Notes: generated by a model from the letters alone, not told the origin. A stretch of DNA of 64,000 nucleotides from Zestomonas insulae (GCF_016901015.1 NZ_JAFEUP010000003.1:558001-622000); one strand, 5' to 3'; counted from the stretch's first letter, positions 1 through 7,398 are shown. A program made the numbers and translations.

Positions 1-24
1 GGAAAGGTTGACGGTATCGTTCAT
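1..24 (-). CDS. pilB: PilB N-terminus (type IV pilus extension ATPase), cut by window edge
   Basis: Only the first eight codons are present, reading MNDTVNLS from an ATG at 24 on the minus strand. This closely resembles the MNDSIQLS start of Pseudomonas PilB, the cytoplasmic hexameric ATPase that powers pilus extension. The position fits as well: pilB lies divergent to the pilin gene in Pseudomonas. Identification rests on eight residues plus synteny, so sequence left of the window would settle it. Confidence 0.7.
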
Positions 25-110
25 GTTGTCTTTACGGGCAGAAGGGTTAGCGCCGTTTATAGCGTATAGGCGCGACAAAGCCCAATGCTCGCGCAGGTGG
101 TGACCAAAAA

Positions 111-124
111 TGTCAGTTGCTGAC
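111..124. promoter_or_regulatory. Inverted repeat upstream of the pilin promoter (possible activator site)
   Basis: GTCAG (112-116) and CTGAC (120-124) form a perfect dyad with a 3-bp spacer, about 70 bp upstream of the sigma-54 type promoter. PilR sites at Pseudomonas pilA promoters contain TGTC-type repeats, and TGTC occurs here at 111-114. Assigning it to PilR is inference. Confidence 0.35.
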
Positions 125-188
125 CTTTGTTTGGCGGAGGCAGGTGGCCCTTGTGCGCCAAAATCTCTGAATATGAGGGTTTTGCTGC

Positions 189-205
189 TTGGCACAGAAT
201 CTGCG
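189..205 (+). promoter_or_regulatory. Sigma-54 (RpoN) -24/-12 promoter of the pilin cassette
   Basis: The sequence TTGGCAC followed by AGAATC and TGC places GG at 191-192 and GC at 203-204 with exactly 10 bp between them, the invariant spacing of sigma-54 promoters. A transcript would start near 216, about 37 bases before the first pilin ATG. Pseudomonas pilA is known to need RpoN and PilR, so the cassette appears to keep the native type of control. Confidence 0.75.
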
Positions 206-252
206 TAGGCTGGAATAGGTCTTCGACCTTAACCACAATAGGAGTTGTTCTT

Positions 253-438
253 ATGAAATCCATCAAGAAACAAAAAGGTTTTACCTTGATCGAGCTGATG
301 ATCGTGGTTGCAATCATCGGAATTCTTGCTGCTATCGCTATTCCGCAGTTTAACGAGTATCGTGCAAAATCGAATGATACCGTATCGCAGGCTGACGCTA
401 AGAATATTGTTACTGTTATGGCTGCGGCTCAGCTCTAA
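253..438 (+). CDS. Short type IV pilin (PilA-N-like, 61 aa)
   Basis: This prepilin has only the conserved N-terminal part of a type IV pilin. A basic leader (MKSIKKQKG) is followed by the prepilin peptidase site G|FTLIEL, Glu5 of the mature chain, and the hydrophobic helix running to [11 protein letters not shown]. It ends after 61 residues (about 52 mature), so the globular beta-sheet domain and C-terminal disulfide loop of normal Pseudomonas PilA (about 150 residues) are missing. Geobacter PilA-N has this architecture. The ATG at 253 was chosen because the longer frame from 127 adds residues ahead of a perfect leader; GGAG lies 12 bases upstream (241-244). It sits in the canonical pilA slot, divergent to pilB and behind a sigma-54 type promoter. 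The AT-rich codons differ from the 65% GC genes further right. A truncated relic is possible, but the second short pilin nearby argues against that. Confidence 0.8.
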   Translation: MKSIKKQKGFTLIELMIVVAIIGILAAIAIPQFNEYRAKSNDTVSQADAKNIVTVMAAAQL

Positions 439-469
439 CTTTTAAAAATTTGGGTTACGGAGATATAAA

Positions 470-913
470 ATGAAGAAAATTATTTCTAGCTTGATTGTGG
501 TTGGGAGCCTGTTTGCAACTTCGGCTTTTGCAGTTGAGTTTTCGTCTGGTGAAAAGGCCACTCAGGCTACGTGCGAGCTTCTTGGTCAGGATGTGGTTTT
601 GAATCTGTCCAAAAATGTCTATGGCGGTTATGGTTGCTATAAAGCAAACAATGTTATCAAAGTGGCCACCTGTCATTCCGCTGGTAGTCGCAAGCAGGAA
701 ACTATCCAGTGTGCACAAACTGGGACAAATCCGGACAATACTCCGATTTATAACAACTCCGGCTGCCAGGGGACTACTCCTACCGATACCTTCGTGTCTA
801 CCCAGTACGGAAAGGCTTTCGTTGCAACCACTTCTGGTGGTGGGGTTGGCGCTTCTAACTTGACAGCTTATTGTGAAAGTGCGGCCGTGCTTAATAGCTT
901 TGTCGCTCAATAA
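470..913 (+). CDS. Secreted six-cysteine protein, candidate PilA-C-like partner of the short pilin
   Basis: I do not recognise the family. The 147-residue product has a clear Sec signal peptide (two Lys, a hydrophobic core, cleavage about after AFA at residue 21). The mature chain is rich in Gly, Ser and Thr and has six cysteines (35, 56, 68, 81, 99, 135), enough for three disulfides in the periplasm. It starts 31 bp after the short pilin, with GGAG about 10 bases before the ATG, and a strong terminator follows, so the two genes look like one transcript. By position, size and export signal it is a candidate for the globular half of a split pilin, comparable to Geobacter PilA-C, or for a pilin chaperone. 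That role is inference. Low GC suggests acquisition with the cassette. Confidence 0.6.
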   Translation: MKKIISSLIVVGSLFATSAFAVEFSSGEKATQATCELLGQDVVLNLSKNVYGGYGCYKANNVIKVATCHSAGSRKQETIQCAQTGTNPDNTPIYNNSGCQGTTPTDTFVSTQYGKAFVATTSGGGVGASNLTAYCESAAVLNSFVAQ

Positions 914-938
914 TATTTGTAGCTTGCATTGTTGTAAA

Positions 939-966
939 GAAAACGCCCTTTGAAGGGCGTTTTCGC
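939..966 (+). terminator. Rho-independent terminator after the short-pilin pair
   Basis: The arms AAACGCCCT (941-949) and AGGGCGTTT (954-962) form a stable hairpin running into TTTC. It would separate abundant pilin mRNA from the second pilin and ABC genes, or allow partial read-through. Confidence 0.8.
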
Positions 967-985
967 TGCTTTGCTATAAAGTCCT

Positions 986-994
986 CCCCCCCCC
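986..994 (+). repeat. Poly-C tract (9 C) upstream of the second short pilin
   Basis: Nine consecutive C lie 27 bases before the ATG of the second pilin and just after a TATAAA-like hexamer (975-980). Slippage here would change spacing in the promoter or leader. The tract is striking in an AT-rich segment. Confidence 0.7.
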
Positions 995-1020
995 TTTGAG
1001 ATGGTCTCGAGTCCAAGCAT

Positions 1021-1203
1021 ATGATTTCCAGAGCTCAAGGGTTTACATTGATTGAACTAATGTTGGTGGTTGCTGTGATTGGTGTCCTCGTGGGGGTGGC
1101 TATACCTCAGTTCAATGAGTATCGAGCTAAGGCGAATGATGCTAGCGCGCAGTCGGATGCGCGTAATGCTATTGGTGCGTTTAGAATAGATAAATCTTAC
1201 TGA
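1021..1203 (+). CDS. Second short type IV pilin (PilA-N-like, 60 aa)
   Basis: This is a paralogue of the pilin at 253-438. A short leader (MISRAQG) precedes G|FTLIELM with Glu5, and the hydrophobic helix ends in [14 protein letters not shown]. The segment PQFNEYRAK is identical in both and the C-terminal stretches align (SQADAKN, SQSDARN), so they arose by duplication. Only about 53 mature residues remain, again with no globular domain. No good ribosome binding site is visible, since the bases before the ATG are a C-tract and TTTGAG, so expression may be low or variable. The ABC permease starts 12 bp after its stop. It may be an alternative subunit, a minor pilin or a substrate of the adjacent transporter. 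Confidence 0.75.
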   Translation: MISRAQGFTLIELMLVVAVIGVLVGVAIPQFNEYRAKANDASAQSDARNAIGAFRIDKSY

Positions 1204-1215
1204 TGGTTTGATTTT

Positions 1216-2034
1216 ATGTTTTTGAATTTTCTTCGTGCAGAGATTGTTCTTGGTGTCGTTCTGTCTTGGAGGGCTTATTACGCGCGTTTAATTATTTTCT
1301 CGCTTTCTTTTCTTTTGATTTCTGCGCTGTTAAGTGCTCAGTTTAGTGGGCGTCAGCCCGCTACAGTCGCTTTGGATATCGGTTTGTCAGTTGTGCGCCT
1401 GCTGCTTCCTATTATAACGGTGTTGTTGGTGCAGGAGCTGGTTTCTAAGGAGTTCGATCGGCGTTACTATCTGGGGTCTTTGTCGTACCCCTGCCCTCGG
1501 CAGGTGTTTATTTTGGGGCGTTATATTTCTATTGCGATATTGATTTTTGGTTTGTTGTTGTTGTTGGCCGTGGGGTTGGGGGGGGTGGTTTGGTGGGGTG
1601 AGATGGATTATGTTCAAGGCACTCCGGTGGATTTGGGGCGTGGGTATGCGATTGTTCTTGGTTTCATATATGTTGATTTTCTAGTTGGTGCTGCTGTGGC
1701 TAGTTTTTTGGCAATAGTGGCCTCGACCTCTAGTTTTGTCCTGATTGGGACTTTAGGCTTTATGCTTATCGCTCGATCATTCTCCTCCATAGTTGAGTTG
1801 CTAGTGCGAGATGCTGGCGTGGTTAGTGCGCCGGAGGCCTATCGCGCTGGCGTTGGTTTGTTAGGTTACTTTTTGCCTGATTTGGGAGCCTTAGACGTTC
1901 GATCAATTGCTCTTTACGGGAAGATGGAAGCTCTGCCCGCGGATTGGCCATTATTGTTATCTTCTTCGCTGATTTATGTATTCTCGCTGTTGGCGTTGTC
2001 TGTCTGGATGCTGCAGCGTAAGCGGTTCTCATAA
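1216..2034 (+). CDS. ABC-2 type transporter permease (PilI-like)
   Basis: A 272-residue integral membrane protein with about six hydrophobic segments (roughly residues 24-44, 60-80, 100-125, 145-170, 172-190, 248-266) and the conserved EFDRRYYLGSLSYP turn after the second helix, typical of ABC-2 permeases. It begins a tightly packed trio with an anchored accessory protein and an ATPase. In Myxococcus, PilG, PilH and PilI form an ABC transporter needed for pilus assembly, with PilI as the membrane component; position beside pilins suggests the same here. The family call is firm and the pilus role is inferred. An 8-G tract lies inside the gene (1578-1585). Confidence 0.7.
   Translation: MFLNFLRAEIVLGVVLSWRAYYARLIIFSLSFLLISALLSAQFSGRQPATVALDIGLSVVRLLLPIITVLLVQELVSKEFDRRYYLGSLSYPCPRQVFILGRYISIAILIFGLLLLLAVGLGGVVWWGEMDYVQGTPVDLGRGYAIVLGFIYVDFLVGAAVASFLAIVASTSSFVLIGTLGFMLIARSFSSIVELLVRDAGVVSAPEAYRAGVGLLGYFLPDLGALDVRSIALYGKMEALPADWPLLLSSSLIYVFSLLALSVWMLQRKRFS
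1578..1585 (+). repeat. Poly-G tract (8 G) inside the permease gene
   Basis: Eight consecutive G lie within codons for Leu-Gly-Gly-Val. Slippage by one base would frameshift the permease at about residue 122. Confidence 0.6.
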
Positions 2035-2036
2035 AT

Positions 2037-2879
2037 ATGCGTCGAGCCAGATACGTCTCCTTGCTCGTGGCGCTGCTGGGTGGCGCAATGTTCATAGGCG
2101 CGGCCTATTGGCGCGCACAAGAATCTGTTCGAATTGGATCGCAGCAGTTTGAGGGCCGAGTAGTGATTAGCGCGCCTGTTCTGGTTGCCCTCTATGGTGG
2201 CGATCGTTTTCTGGCTGCTAATCTCGAAGTCATTCGTCTTGCTGCTACAGGTATGGATGACGGGCATGTCGATGCCGGTTATCTGATTCGCGCGCAAGGG
2301 GTGGCCGCTGAGCTCAATGCTTGTCATGAAGACAACTACTTCCTAGCAAATGGCCTTCTCGCATGGGGGGGGGCGGTTCGTGAGGGCAATAAAATATTGC
2401 GCCACGCTATGGCTTGCCGTTTCTGGGACGGTGTTCCTCCATTCTTCTATGGGGTTAATAAGTCGTTCTTCGGTCGAGACTCCGAGGCGGCGGCTCGTGC
2501 ATTTGATCTGGCTGCCGAACGTTGGCCGGAAAACGCTGCTGCGATGCGTAAGCTTGCAATTATGACGCGTACACAAAGCTTCGCCGACGAACGCCTGGCG
2601 CTGCAGTATCTAGAGCGGCAGCGTGACAACAGTCGCGATTCCAAGCTGCGCGAATTGTTGGCCAAGCGGGTCGTGCGTCTTCAGGGGTTAGTGGCGCTGC
2701 GCGCGGCCCAGCGCCGATACGAACAGGCTCACGGTGCGTTGACTGATTTGCAGCAGCTGCTGACTTCCCACGAGTTGCCGGCACTGCCGGAAGACCCGCT
2801 CCGTCTCGGCTACGAGCTGCAAGGCGGGCGCATTCAACTGAAAAATTTAAAGATTGTCGGTGTGGAGGATCAGCCTTGA
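2037..2879 (+). CDS. Membrane-anchored, helix-repeat accessory protein of the pilin ABC system (PilG-like by position)
   Basis: Not recognised by family. The 280-residue product has one N-terminal membrane segment (about residues 7-24) and a large extracytoplasmic domain that looks alpha-helical and TPR-like, with paired repeats such as AARAFDLAAERWPENAAAM (about 151-169). It starts 2 bp after the permease stop, and its own stop overlaps the TTG start of the ATPase, so the three genes are translationally coupled. In Myxococcus the third member of the pilus ABC system, PilG, is an accessory factor, and this protein occupies that place. A 9-G tract (2365-2373) lies near codon 110. GC content rises along this gene toward the host level. 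Confidence 0.5.
   Translation: MRRARYVSLLVALLGGAMFIGAAYWRAQESVRIGSQQFEGRVVISAPVLVALYGGDRFLAANLEVIRLAATGMDDGHVDAGYLIRAQGVAAELNACHEDNYFLANGLLAWGGAVREGNKILRHAMACRFWDGVPPFFYGVNKSFFGRDSEAAARAFDLAAERWPENAAAMRKLAIMTRTQSFADERLALQYLERQRDNSRDSKLRELLAKRVVRLQGLVALRAAQRRYEQAHGALTDLQQLLTSHELPALPEDPLRLGYELQGGRIQLKNLKIVGVEDQP
2365..2373 (+). repeat. Poly-G tract (9 G) inside the accessory gene
   Basis: Nine consecutive G span the codons for Trp-Gly-Gly-Ala. Gain or loss of one G would truncate the protein and could also disturb translational coupling to the ATPase gene. Confidence 0.7.
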
Positions 2880-3784
2880 GTGCTGCGTTAGAGTTCAAGG
2901 GTGTGAGTCAGACCTTCCAGGCAAAAGGAAAAAAGGTCGTGGCGCTGCGCGGCATTAGCTTCAGTTTGGTGGAGGGTGAAGTTTTCGGTTTCGTCGGCCC
3001 CAATGGCGCCGGCAAGTCCACCACCATCAAGGTGATGCTCGACATCATCAATGACTACCAGGGCGAGGTGACGCTGTACGGCGTCGATGCTCATCGAGCG
3101 GAGGCGCGCCGGCATCTCGCGTATGTGCCGGAGGCGCCAGCGCTGTACGAACAGTTCACGCCGCTGGAAATCCTGCGCATGGGGCTGTCCATGCATGGCA
3201 TCAAGCGCAAGGATGCCGATGCCTGGTGCATGCAGTGGCTCGAACGCTTCTCTGTGGGGATGAACGCCAAGCGGCGTATCCGCGAGCTGTCCAAGGGTAA
3301 CGTGCAGCGTGTGGCGCTGGCGCATGCCATGGTGGTGCAGCCAAAGTTGCTGGTGCTGGATGAGCCGCTGTCCGGGCTGGATCCGGTTGGGCGCAAGGAT
3401 GTGGTGGATATCCTCACCGAATACAAGCAGCAGGGCGGGGCGATCTTTTTTACTTCCCACGTGTTGCACGACGTTGAGCGAATTGCCGACCGTTTTGGCT
3501 TCATTAACAAGGGCGAATTGCTCACTGTGCGTTCTCCGCGCGAGTTGGTGGCGGAACGCGCGGATCAGATGATCGTGCGTTACAACGCCGAGCAGCCCAT
3601 TGTCGCTGACGCCAAAGCGCTGCGAGTCGGCGAGTACGAATGCGAAGTGGCGCAGGAAGCGCTGCCGGCCTTTATCGCGCAGCTCAACCAGCTTGGCGGG
3701 CATCTGCTGACCATCAAGCCGGCGGTATCCTTGGAAACCGTGTTCTTCAAGATTCTCGAAGAGTCCGCTGCTCAGCCGGCTTGA
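2876..3784 (+). CDS. ABC transporter ATPase (PilH-like)
   Basis: A 302-residue nucleotide-binding protein of the drug/ABC-2 export type. It shows Walker A GPNGAGKST (about residues 41-49), a signature loop ELSKGNVQR in place of LSGGQ, Walker B LLVLDEPLSGLD (about 159-170) and the switch histidine in TSHVLHD, followed by a regulatory C-terminal domain. The start is a TTG overlapping the previous stop (TTGA), which ties its synthesis to the accessory protein. Base composition is closer to the chromosome than the pilin genes. With the permease at 1216 it forms an exporter whose likely client is the pilin system, as proposed for PilH in Myxococcus. Confidence 0.75.
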   Translation: MSAALEFKGVSQTFQAKGKKVVALRGISFSLVEGEVFGFVGPNGAGKSTTIKVMLDIINDYQGEVTLYGVDAHRAEARRHLAYVPEAPALYEQFTPLEILRMGLSMHGIKRKDADAWCMQWLERFSVGMNAKRRIRELSKGNVQRVALAHAMVVQPKLLVLDEPLSGLDPVGRKDVVDILTEYKQQGGAIFFTSHVLHDVERIADRFGFINKGELLTVRSPRELVAERADQMIVRYNAEQPIVADAKALRVGEYECEVAQEALPAFIAQLNQLGGHLLTIKPAVSLETVFFKILEESAAQPA

Positions 3785-3865
3785 GCGAGCGTCCTGCCAT
3801 TGGATGCTGGTGTTGCAATAGTGGGCGCGGACGCCTCTGCCGAATAGCGTTCTGCGCTCCCGGGA

Positions 3866-4714
3866 TTACAGCGCCAGGCGCATCGACAAATCCACCGCCT
3901 TCACATCCTTGGTCAGGCCGCCAATCGAGATGTAGTCCACCCCGGTTTCGGCGATGGTGCGCAGGGTGCCTTCGTTGATTCCGCCAGACGCCTCCAGCTT
4001 GGCGCGGCCGGCGCTGATCTGCACGGCGCTGCGCATGTCTTCCAGGCTCAGCTCGTCGAGCATGATGATATCTGCGCCCGCATCCAGGGCTTCCTTCAGT
4101 TCAGTCAGGCTTTCCACTTCGATCTCCACCGGCTTGCCGGGGGCGATCTTGTGCGCGGCAGAAATTGCGTCGGCGATGCCGCCGCAGGCGGCGATGTGGT
4201 TTTCCTTGATCAGGAAGGCGTCGTAGAGTCCGATGCGGTGGTTGTGGCAGCCGCCGCAGGTCACTGCGTACTTCTGGGCCAGGCGCAGGCCGGGCAGGGT
4301 CTTGCGGGTGTCGAGCAGTTTGACCTGGGTGTCGCTGACCAGGTCGGCGTAGTAGCGGCACTTGGTCGCGACGGCGGAGAGCGTCTGCAGGAAGTTCAGC
4401 GCACTGCGCTCGCCGCTCAGCAGGGCGCGCGCCGGACCTTCAAGGGTGAACAGTACCTGGTTGGGCTGCACGCGCTCGCCATCGACGACCTGCCAGTGCA
4501 CCGCAACGCGCGGATCGAGCTGGCGGAACACCGCATCTACCCAGGCGGTGCCGCAGACCACCGCGGCATCGCGGGTGATGATGCTGGCGTGGGCCAGGCG
4601 TTCCGCCGGAATCAGCTGCGCGGTGATATCGCCGCTGCCAATGTCCTCAGCCAGCGCGCGACGCACGTTCGCTTCGATCTCGGCGCTCAGGTCGGCAAGG
4701 GTGAGGTTGGGCAT
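3866..4714 (-). CDS. nadC: Nicotinate-nucleotide diphosphorylase (carboxylating)
   Basis: Converts quinolinate and PRPP to nicotinate mononucleotide, CO2 and pyrophosphate in de novo NAD synthesis. The 282 residues are the usual length. Family motifs are present: [10 protein letters not shown] and the CGGCHNHR segment, KENH, EVE near the acidic pocket, and ASGGI and ISIGGLT for phosphate binding. A GGAG stands just upstream of the ATG at 4714. It is convergent with the ABC cassette, only 81 bp from the ATPase stop. In P. aeruginosa a tRNA-Thr gene lies between pilA and nadC, and none is found here. Confidence 0.95.
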   Translation of the reverse strand: MPNLTLADLSAEIEANVRRALAEDIGSGDITAQLIPAERLAHASIITRDAAVVCGTAWVDAVFRQLDPRVAVHWQVVDGERVQPNQVLFTLEGPARALLSGERSALNFLQTLSAVATKCRYYADLVSDTQVKLLDTRKTLPGLRLAQKYAVTCGGCHNHRIGLYDAFLIKENHIAACGGIADAISAAHKIAPGKPVEIEVESLTELKEALDAGADIIMLDELSLEDMRSAVQISAGRAKLEASGGINEGTLRTIAETGVDYISIGGLTKDVKAVDLSMRLAL

Positions 4715-5100
4715 GGCGGACTCCGTGAGAGGTCAGGTCTGACCGAAAGGCTGGCTGTGCGAAAGGGCATGACACATCAAGGATGGCCCCAGGCGGCCGA
4801 TAGTGAAAAGGACGGCCCGAGGCGCGGCGATTATAAAGTGCAGCCGACGGCTGGTGGCAGCCTGATCGCCCGCTGCCATGGTATTTCTGTGGTCGGAACC
4901 GGGTTGCACCTGTCGGCCGAAGGCTTTTCATCTGTGAAGAGCGTCATGTCTGGAAGAAATGCTTGCCTGAACGAGGCGAATTGCTCTTTATAATGGCTTT
5001 ACATTTTCGAATATTGACGCCAGACATTTGACGTTAAGGATAACGCTCCGCTGATTGTTATGCAGGCTGCGCCACTGAAGCGCGCTGCGGGAGACTCGCA
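4715..5100. other. 386-bp divergent intergenic region (nadC / DUF1631 gene)
   Basis: No gene is seen. A TATAAT read on the minus strand at 4835-4830 could be the -10 of nadC. A TATAAT on the plus strand at 4989-4994, with TTGCCT 20 bp upstream (4963-4968), could serve the DUF1631 gene. Both -35 elements are poor. Confidence 0.5.
4989..4994 (+). promoter_or_regulatory. Candidate -10 element of the DUF1631 gene
   Basis: A perfect TATAAT lies about 107 bases before the start codon. The nearest -35-like hexamer is TTGCCT at 4963-4968, with a spacer longer than ideal, so this is a tentative call. Confidence 0.35.
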
Positions 5101-7398
5101 ATGACCGACGCGAAAGTGGTTCACCTCAACAAGGTAGCCCCTGAGCACTCGCCGAACTCGCCGGTAGGAAGACTGCCCGTGGCGTTGATTCATGTGCGCG
5201 ACAAAGCTGCGCAGCAGCTCAAACAGGCATTGCAAGCCCTGTTCGACAATGCGGACGACACGTTGTTCGAGATGGCGGATCGTGCCACCAGCAACGCCGA
5301 GCAGAACACCTTCTTCGAAGCGATGCGCGACCTGCGCCTGAAGCGCAAGAATATCGAGCGCAGCTTCCTGCAAAAGCTGTTCGAGACCTTCTCCGCGCTC
5401 AATCAGTACGAGATCGGCAAGTCCGCCCAGCTGGACACGGTGTCCTTCGAGACCCTGGCGCTGATTCAGAACGACGAGCTGGAGCAGCGCGTCGCCGTCG
5501 ATTCGATGGTGGCCAAGGCCCTCAGCCACGATGCGCAACCGCTGGCGCACCTGACCACGCGCCTGAACGCGATCATCACCAAGAAGCTTGACGAGAAAAC
5601 CACTCCGCTCGGCCCGGAAGCCTTGTGTGGGGCGTTCCTCGACGCCTGCAGCAGCCTCGGCGTGGAGATCAAGGTCAAGCTGATCATTCTCAAGCTGTTT
5701 GAAAAGTACGTGCTCAGCGGCCTTGGCCCAATGTACGACGAAGCCAACCAGCTGCTGGTCGCCGCCGGCGTACTGCCGGAGCTGAAGTCGACGCCGATGC
5801 GCCGGCGCACCGCTCAGCAGCCGGGCGTTAGCCGCGCAGCGCAGGGCGAGGCGCCGGTGATGGGCGCGGCGCCGTATGCCGACGATGAGGTGCGGGAAGT
5901 CTTCGGTGCGCTGCAGGAGCTGCTGTCGCAGGTGCGTGGCGTGGCGGTGCCGCGCCGCGAATTGCCAGCCGATGCGCTGCCGATTTCCAGCCACGACCTG
6001 ACCCGTCTGCTGTCGCACCTGCAGCAGCGCATGCCGATGCAGGCGGCGGACGACATCGACCTGCGCCGCCAGCTCGAGCAGCTGCTCAGCCGCGCCAGCG
6101 CCAAGAGCGGCAAGACCCGCGTGGTGGGTGAGGTCGATGAAGACGTCATCAACCTGGTGTCGATGCTGTTCGAGTTCATCCTCGATGACCGCACGCTGCC
6201 GGATTCGCTGAAGGCGCTGATCGGCCGCATGCAGATTCCCATGCTCAAGGTCGCGGTGCTGGACAAGACTTTCTTCAGTCGCGGCAGCCATCCAGCGCGG
6301 CGCCTGCTCAACGAGATCGCTTCGGCGGCCTTGGGCTGGGGCGAGCAGGATGATGCGCAGCGCGACAGCCTGTACCAGAAGATCGAGCAAGTGGTGCAGC
6401 GTCTGCTCAACGACTTCGTCGACGATCCGGCGATCTTCTCCGAACTGCTCGCCGAGTTCCTCGCCTTCGTCGGTGACGAGCGGCGGCGCAGCGAGCTGCT
6501 CGAGCAGCGCACCCGCGATGCCGAGGAGGGCAGCGCCAAGGCCGAACTGGCTCGCCGCCAGGTGGAGCAGGCACTGAACGAGCGACTGCTCGGCAAGACC
6601 CTGCCGGAAGTGGTGGTGCGCCTGCTGCAGGAGGCGTGGAGCAAGGTGCTGATGCTGACCTGCCTCAAGCACGGGGTGGAGTCGAGCGAGTGGCAGATGG
6701 CGCTGGCGACCATGGATGACCTGGTCTGGAGCGTCGAGCCGCATGAAGGTGTCGAGGCGCGCCAGCAACTGCTGGAACTGGTGCCGGGCCTGCTCAAGGC
6801 CTTGCGCGACGGCTTGACCAGCGCGGCGTTCGACCCGTTCGCCACCGGTGATTTCTTCAGTCAGCTCGAGGCCCTGCACGTGCAGGGGCTGCAGCGATTC
6901 AAGCGCAGCCTGGTCGAAGCCGAGGTGGAGCAGCCGGTAGAAGCGCTGGCAGAGGGTGAAGTTGCCGAGGGCATGGCGGAGATGCCGTTGCTGGTGCTCC
7001 CGGAGCCCGAGCCCAAGGTGGAGGCGGCAGTGATGGTTGCCGTGGTCGAGGAGATCATCCTCTCCGCACCCGGCGAGACCCAGCCGAGCGAGCCGGAAGC
7101 GGTCCTGCCGGACGACGATGAAGCACTGCTGCAGGTGGACAACCTGCGCGTCGGCAGCTGGGTCGAATTCCAGGAAGACGAAGAGCACAAGCTGCGCTGC
7201 AAGCTGGCGGCGGTGATCAAGCCCACCGGCAAGTACGTGTTCGTCAATCGCACCGGCATGAAAGTGCTGGAGAAGACCCGCATGGGCCTGGCGGTCGAGT
7301 TCCGTCGCGGGGCGATTCGCCTGCTCGACGATGCGCTGCTGTTCGATCGGGCGCTGGAGTCGGTGATCGGTAACCTGCGGCGTCTGAAGAACGCCTGA
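5101..7398 (+). CDS. DUF1631 family protein
   Basis: A 765-residue cytoplasmic protein without signal peptide or membrane segments. It is mostly alpha-helical and Gln/Glu/Leu-rich, with an acidic linker (about residues 610-680) and a small C-terminal beta-rich domain beginning near RVGSWVEFQEDEE (about 683). That last domain contains a YVFVNRTGMKVLE stretch and could bind a ligand or RNA. The architecture matches the DUF1631 family of Pseudomonas and relatives, whose role I cannot state. The ATG at 5101 has GGGAG upstream. The gene stands alone between its own promoter region and a strong terminator. Confidence 0.75.
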   Translation: MTDAKVVHLNKVAPEHSPNSPVGRLPVALIHVRDKAAQQLKQALQALFDNADDTLFEMADRATSNAEQNTFFEAMRDLRLKRKNIERSFLQKLFETFSALNQYEIGKSAQLDTVSFETLALIQNDELEQRVAVDSMVAKALSHDAQPLAHLTTRLNAIITKKLDEKTTPLGPEALCGAFLDACSSLGVEIKVKLIILKLFEKYVLSGLGPMYDEANQLLVAAGVLPELKSTPMRRRTAQQPGVSRAAQGEAPVMGAAPYADDEVREVFGALQELLSQVRGVAVPRRELPADALPISSHDLTRLLSHLQQRMPMQAADDIDLRRQLEQLLSRASAKSGKTRVVGEVDEDVINLVSMLFEFILDDRTLPDSLKALIGRMQIPMLKVAVLDKTFFSRGSHPARRLLNEIASAALGWGEQDDAQRDSLYQKIEQVVQRLLNDFVDDPAIFSELLAEFLAFVGDERRRSELLEQRTRDAEEGSAKAELARRQVEQALNERLLGKTLPEVVVRLLQEAWSKVLMLTCLKHGVESSEWQMALATMDDLVWSVEPHEGVEARQQLLELVPGLLKALRDGLTSAAFDPFATGDFFSQLEALHVQGLQRFKRSLVEAEVEQPVEALAEGEVAEGMAEMPLLVLPEPEPKVEAAVMVAVVEEIILSAPGETQPSEPEAVLPDDDEALLQVDNLRVGSWVEFQEDEEHKLRCKLAAVIKPTGKYVFVNRTGMKVLEKTRMGLAVEFRRGAIRLLDDALLFDRALESVIGNLRRLKNA

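Noticed and set aside
127..252. Upstream extension of the first short pilin to an ATG at 127
   Set aside because: It would place 42 residues before a perfect prepilin leader and read through the sigma-54 type promoter.
470..913. Secreted toxin or bacteriocin
   Set aside because: No immunity-like gene or toxin motif; position on the pilin transcript favours a pilus role.
4999..7188. Long open frame on the minus strand opposite the DUF1631 gene
   Set aside because: His/Leu/Gln-rich composition typical of the complement of a high-GC gene; the plus-strand frame has a start with ribosome site, terminator and family match.
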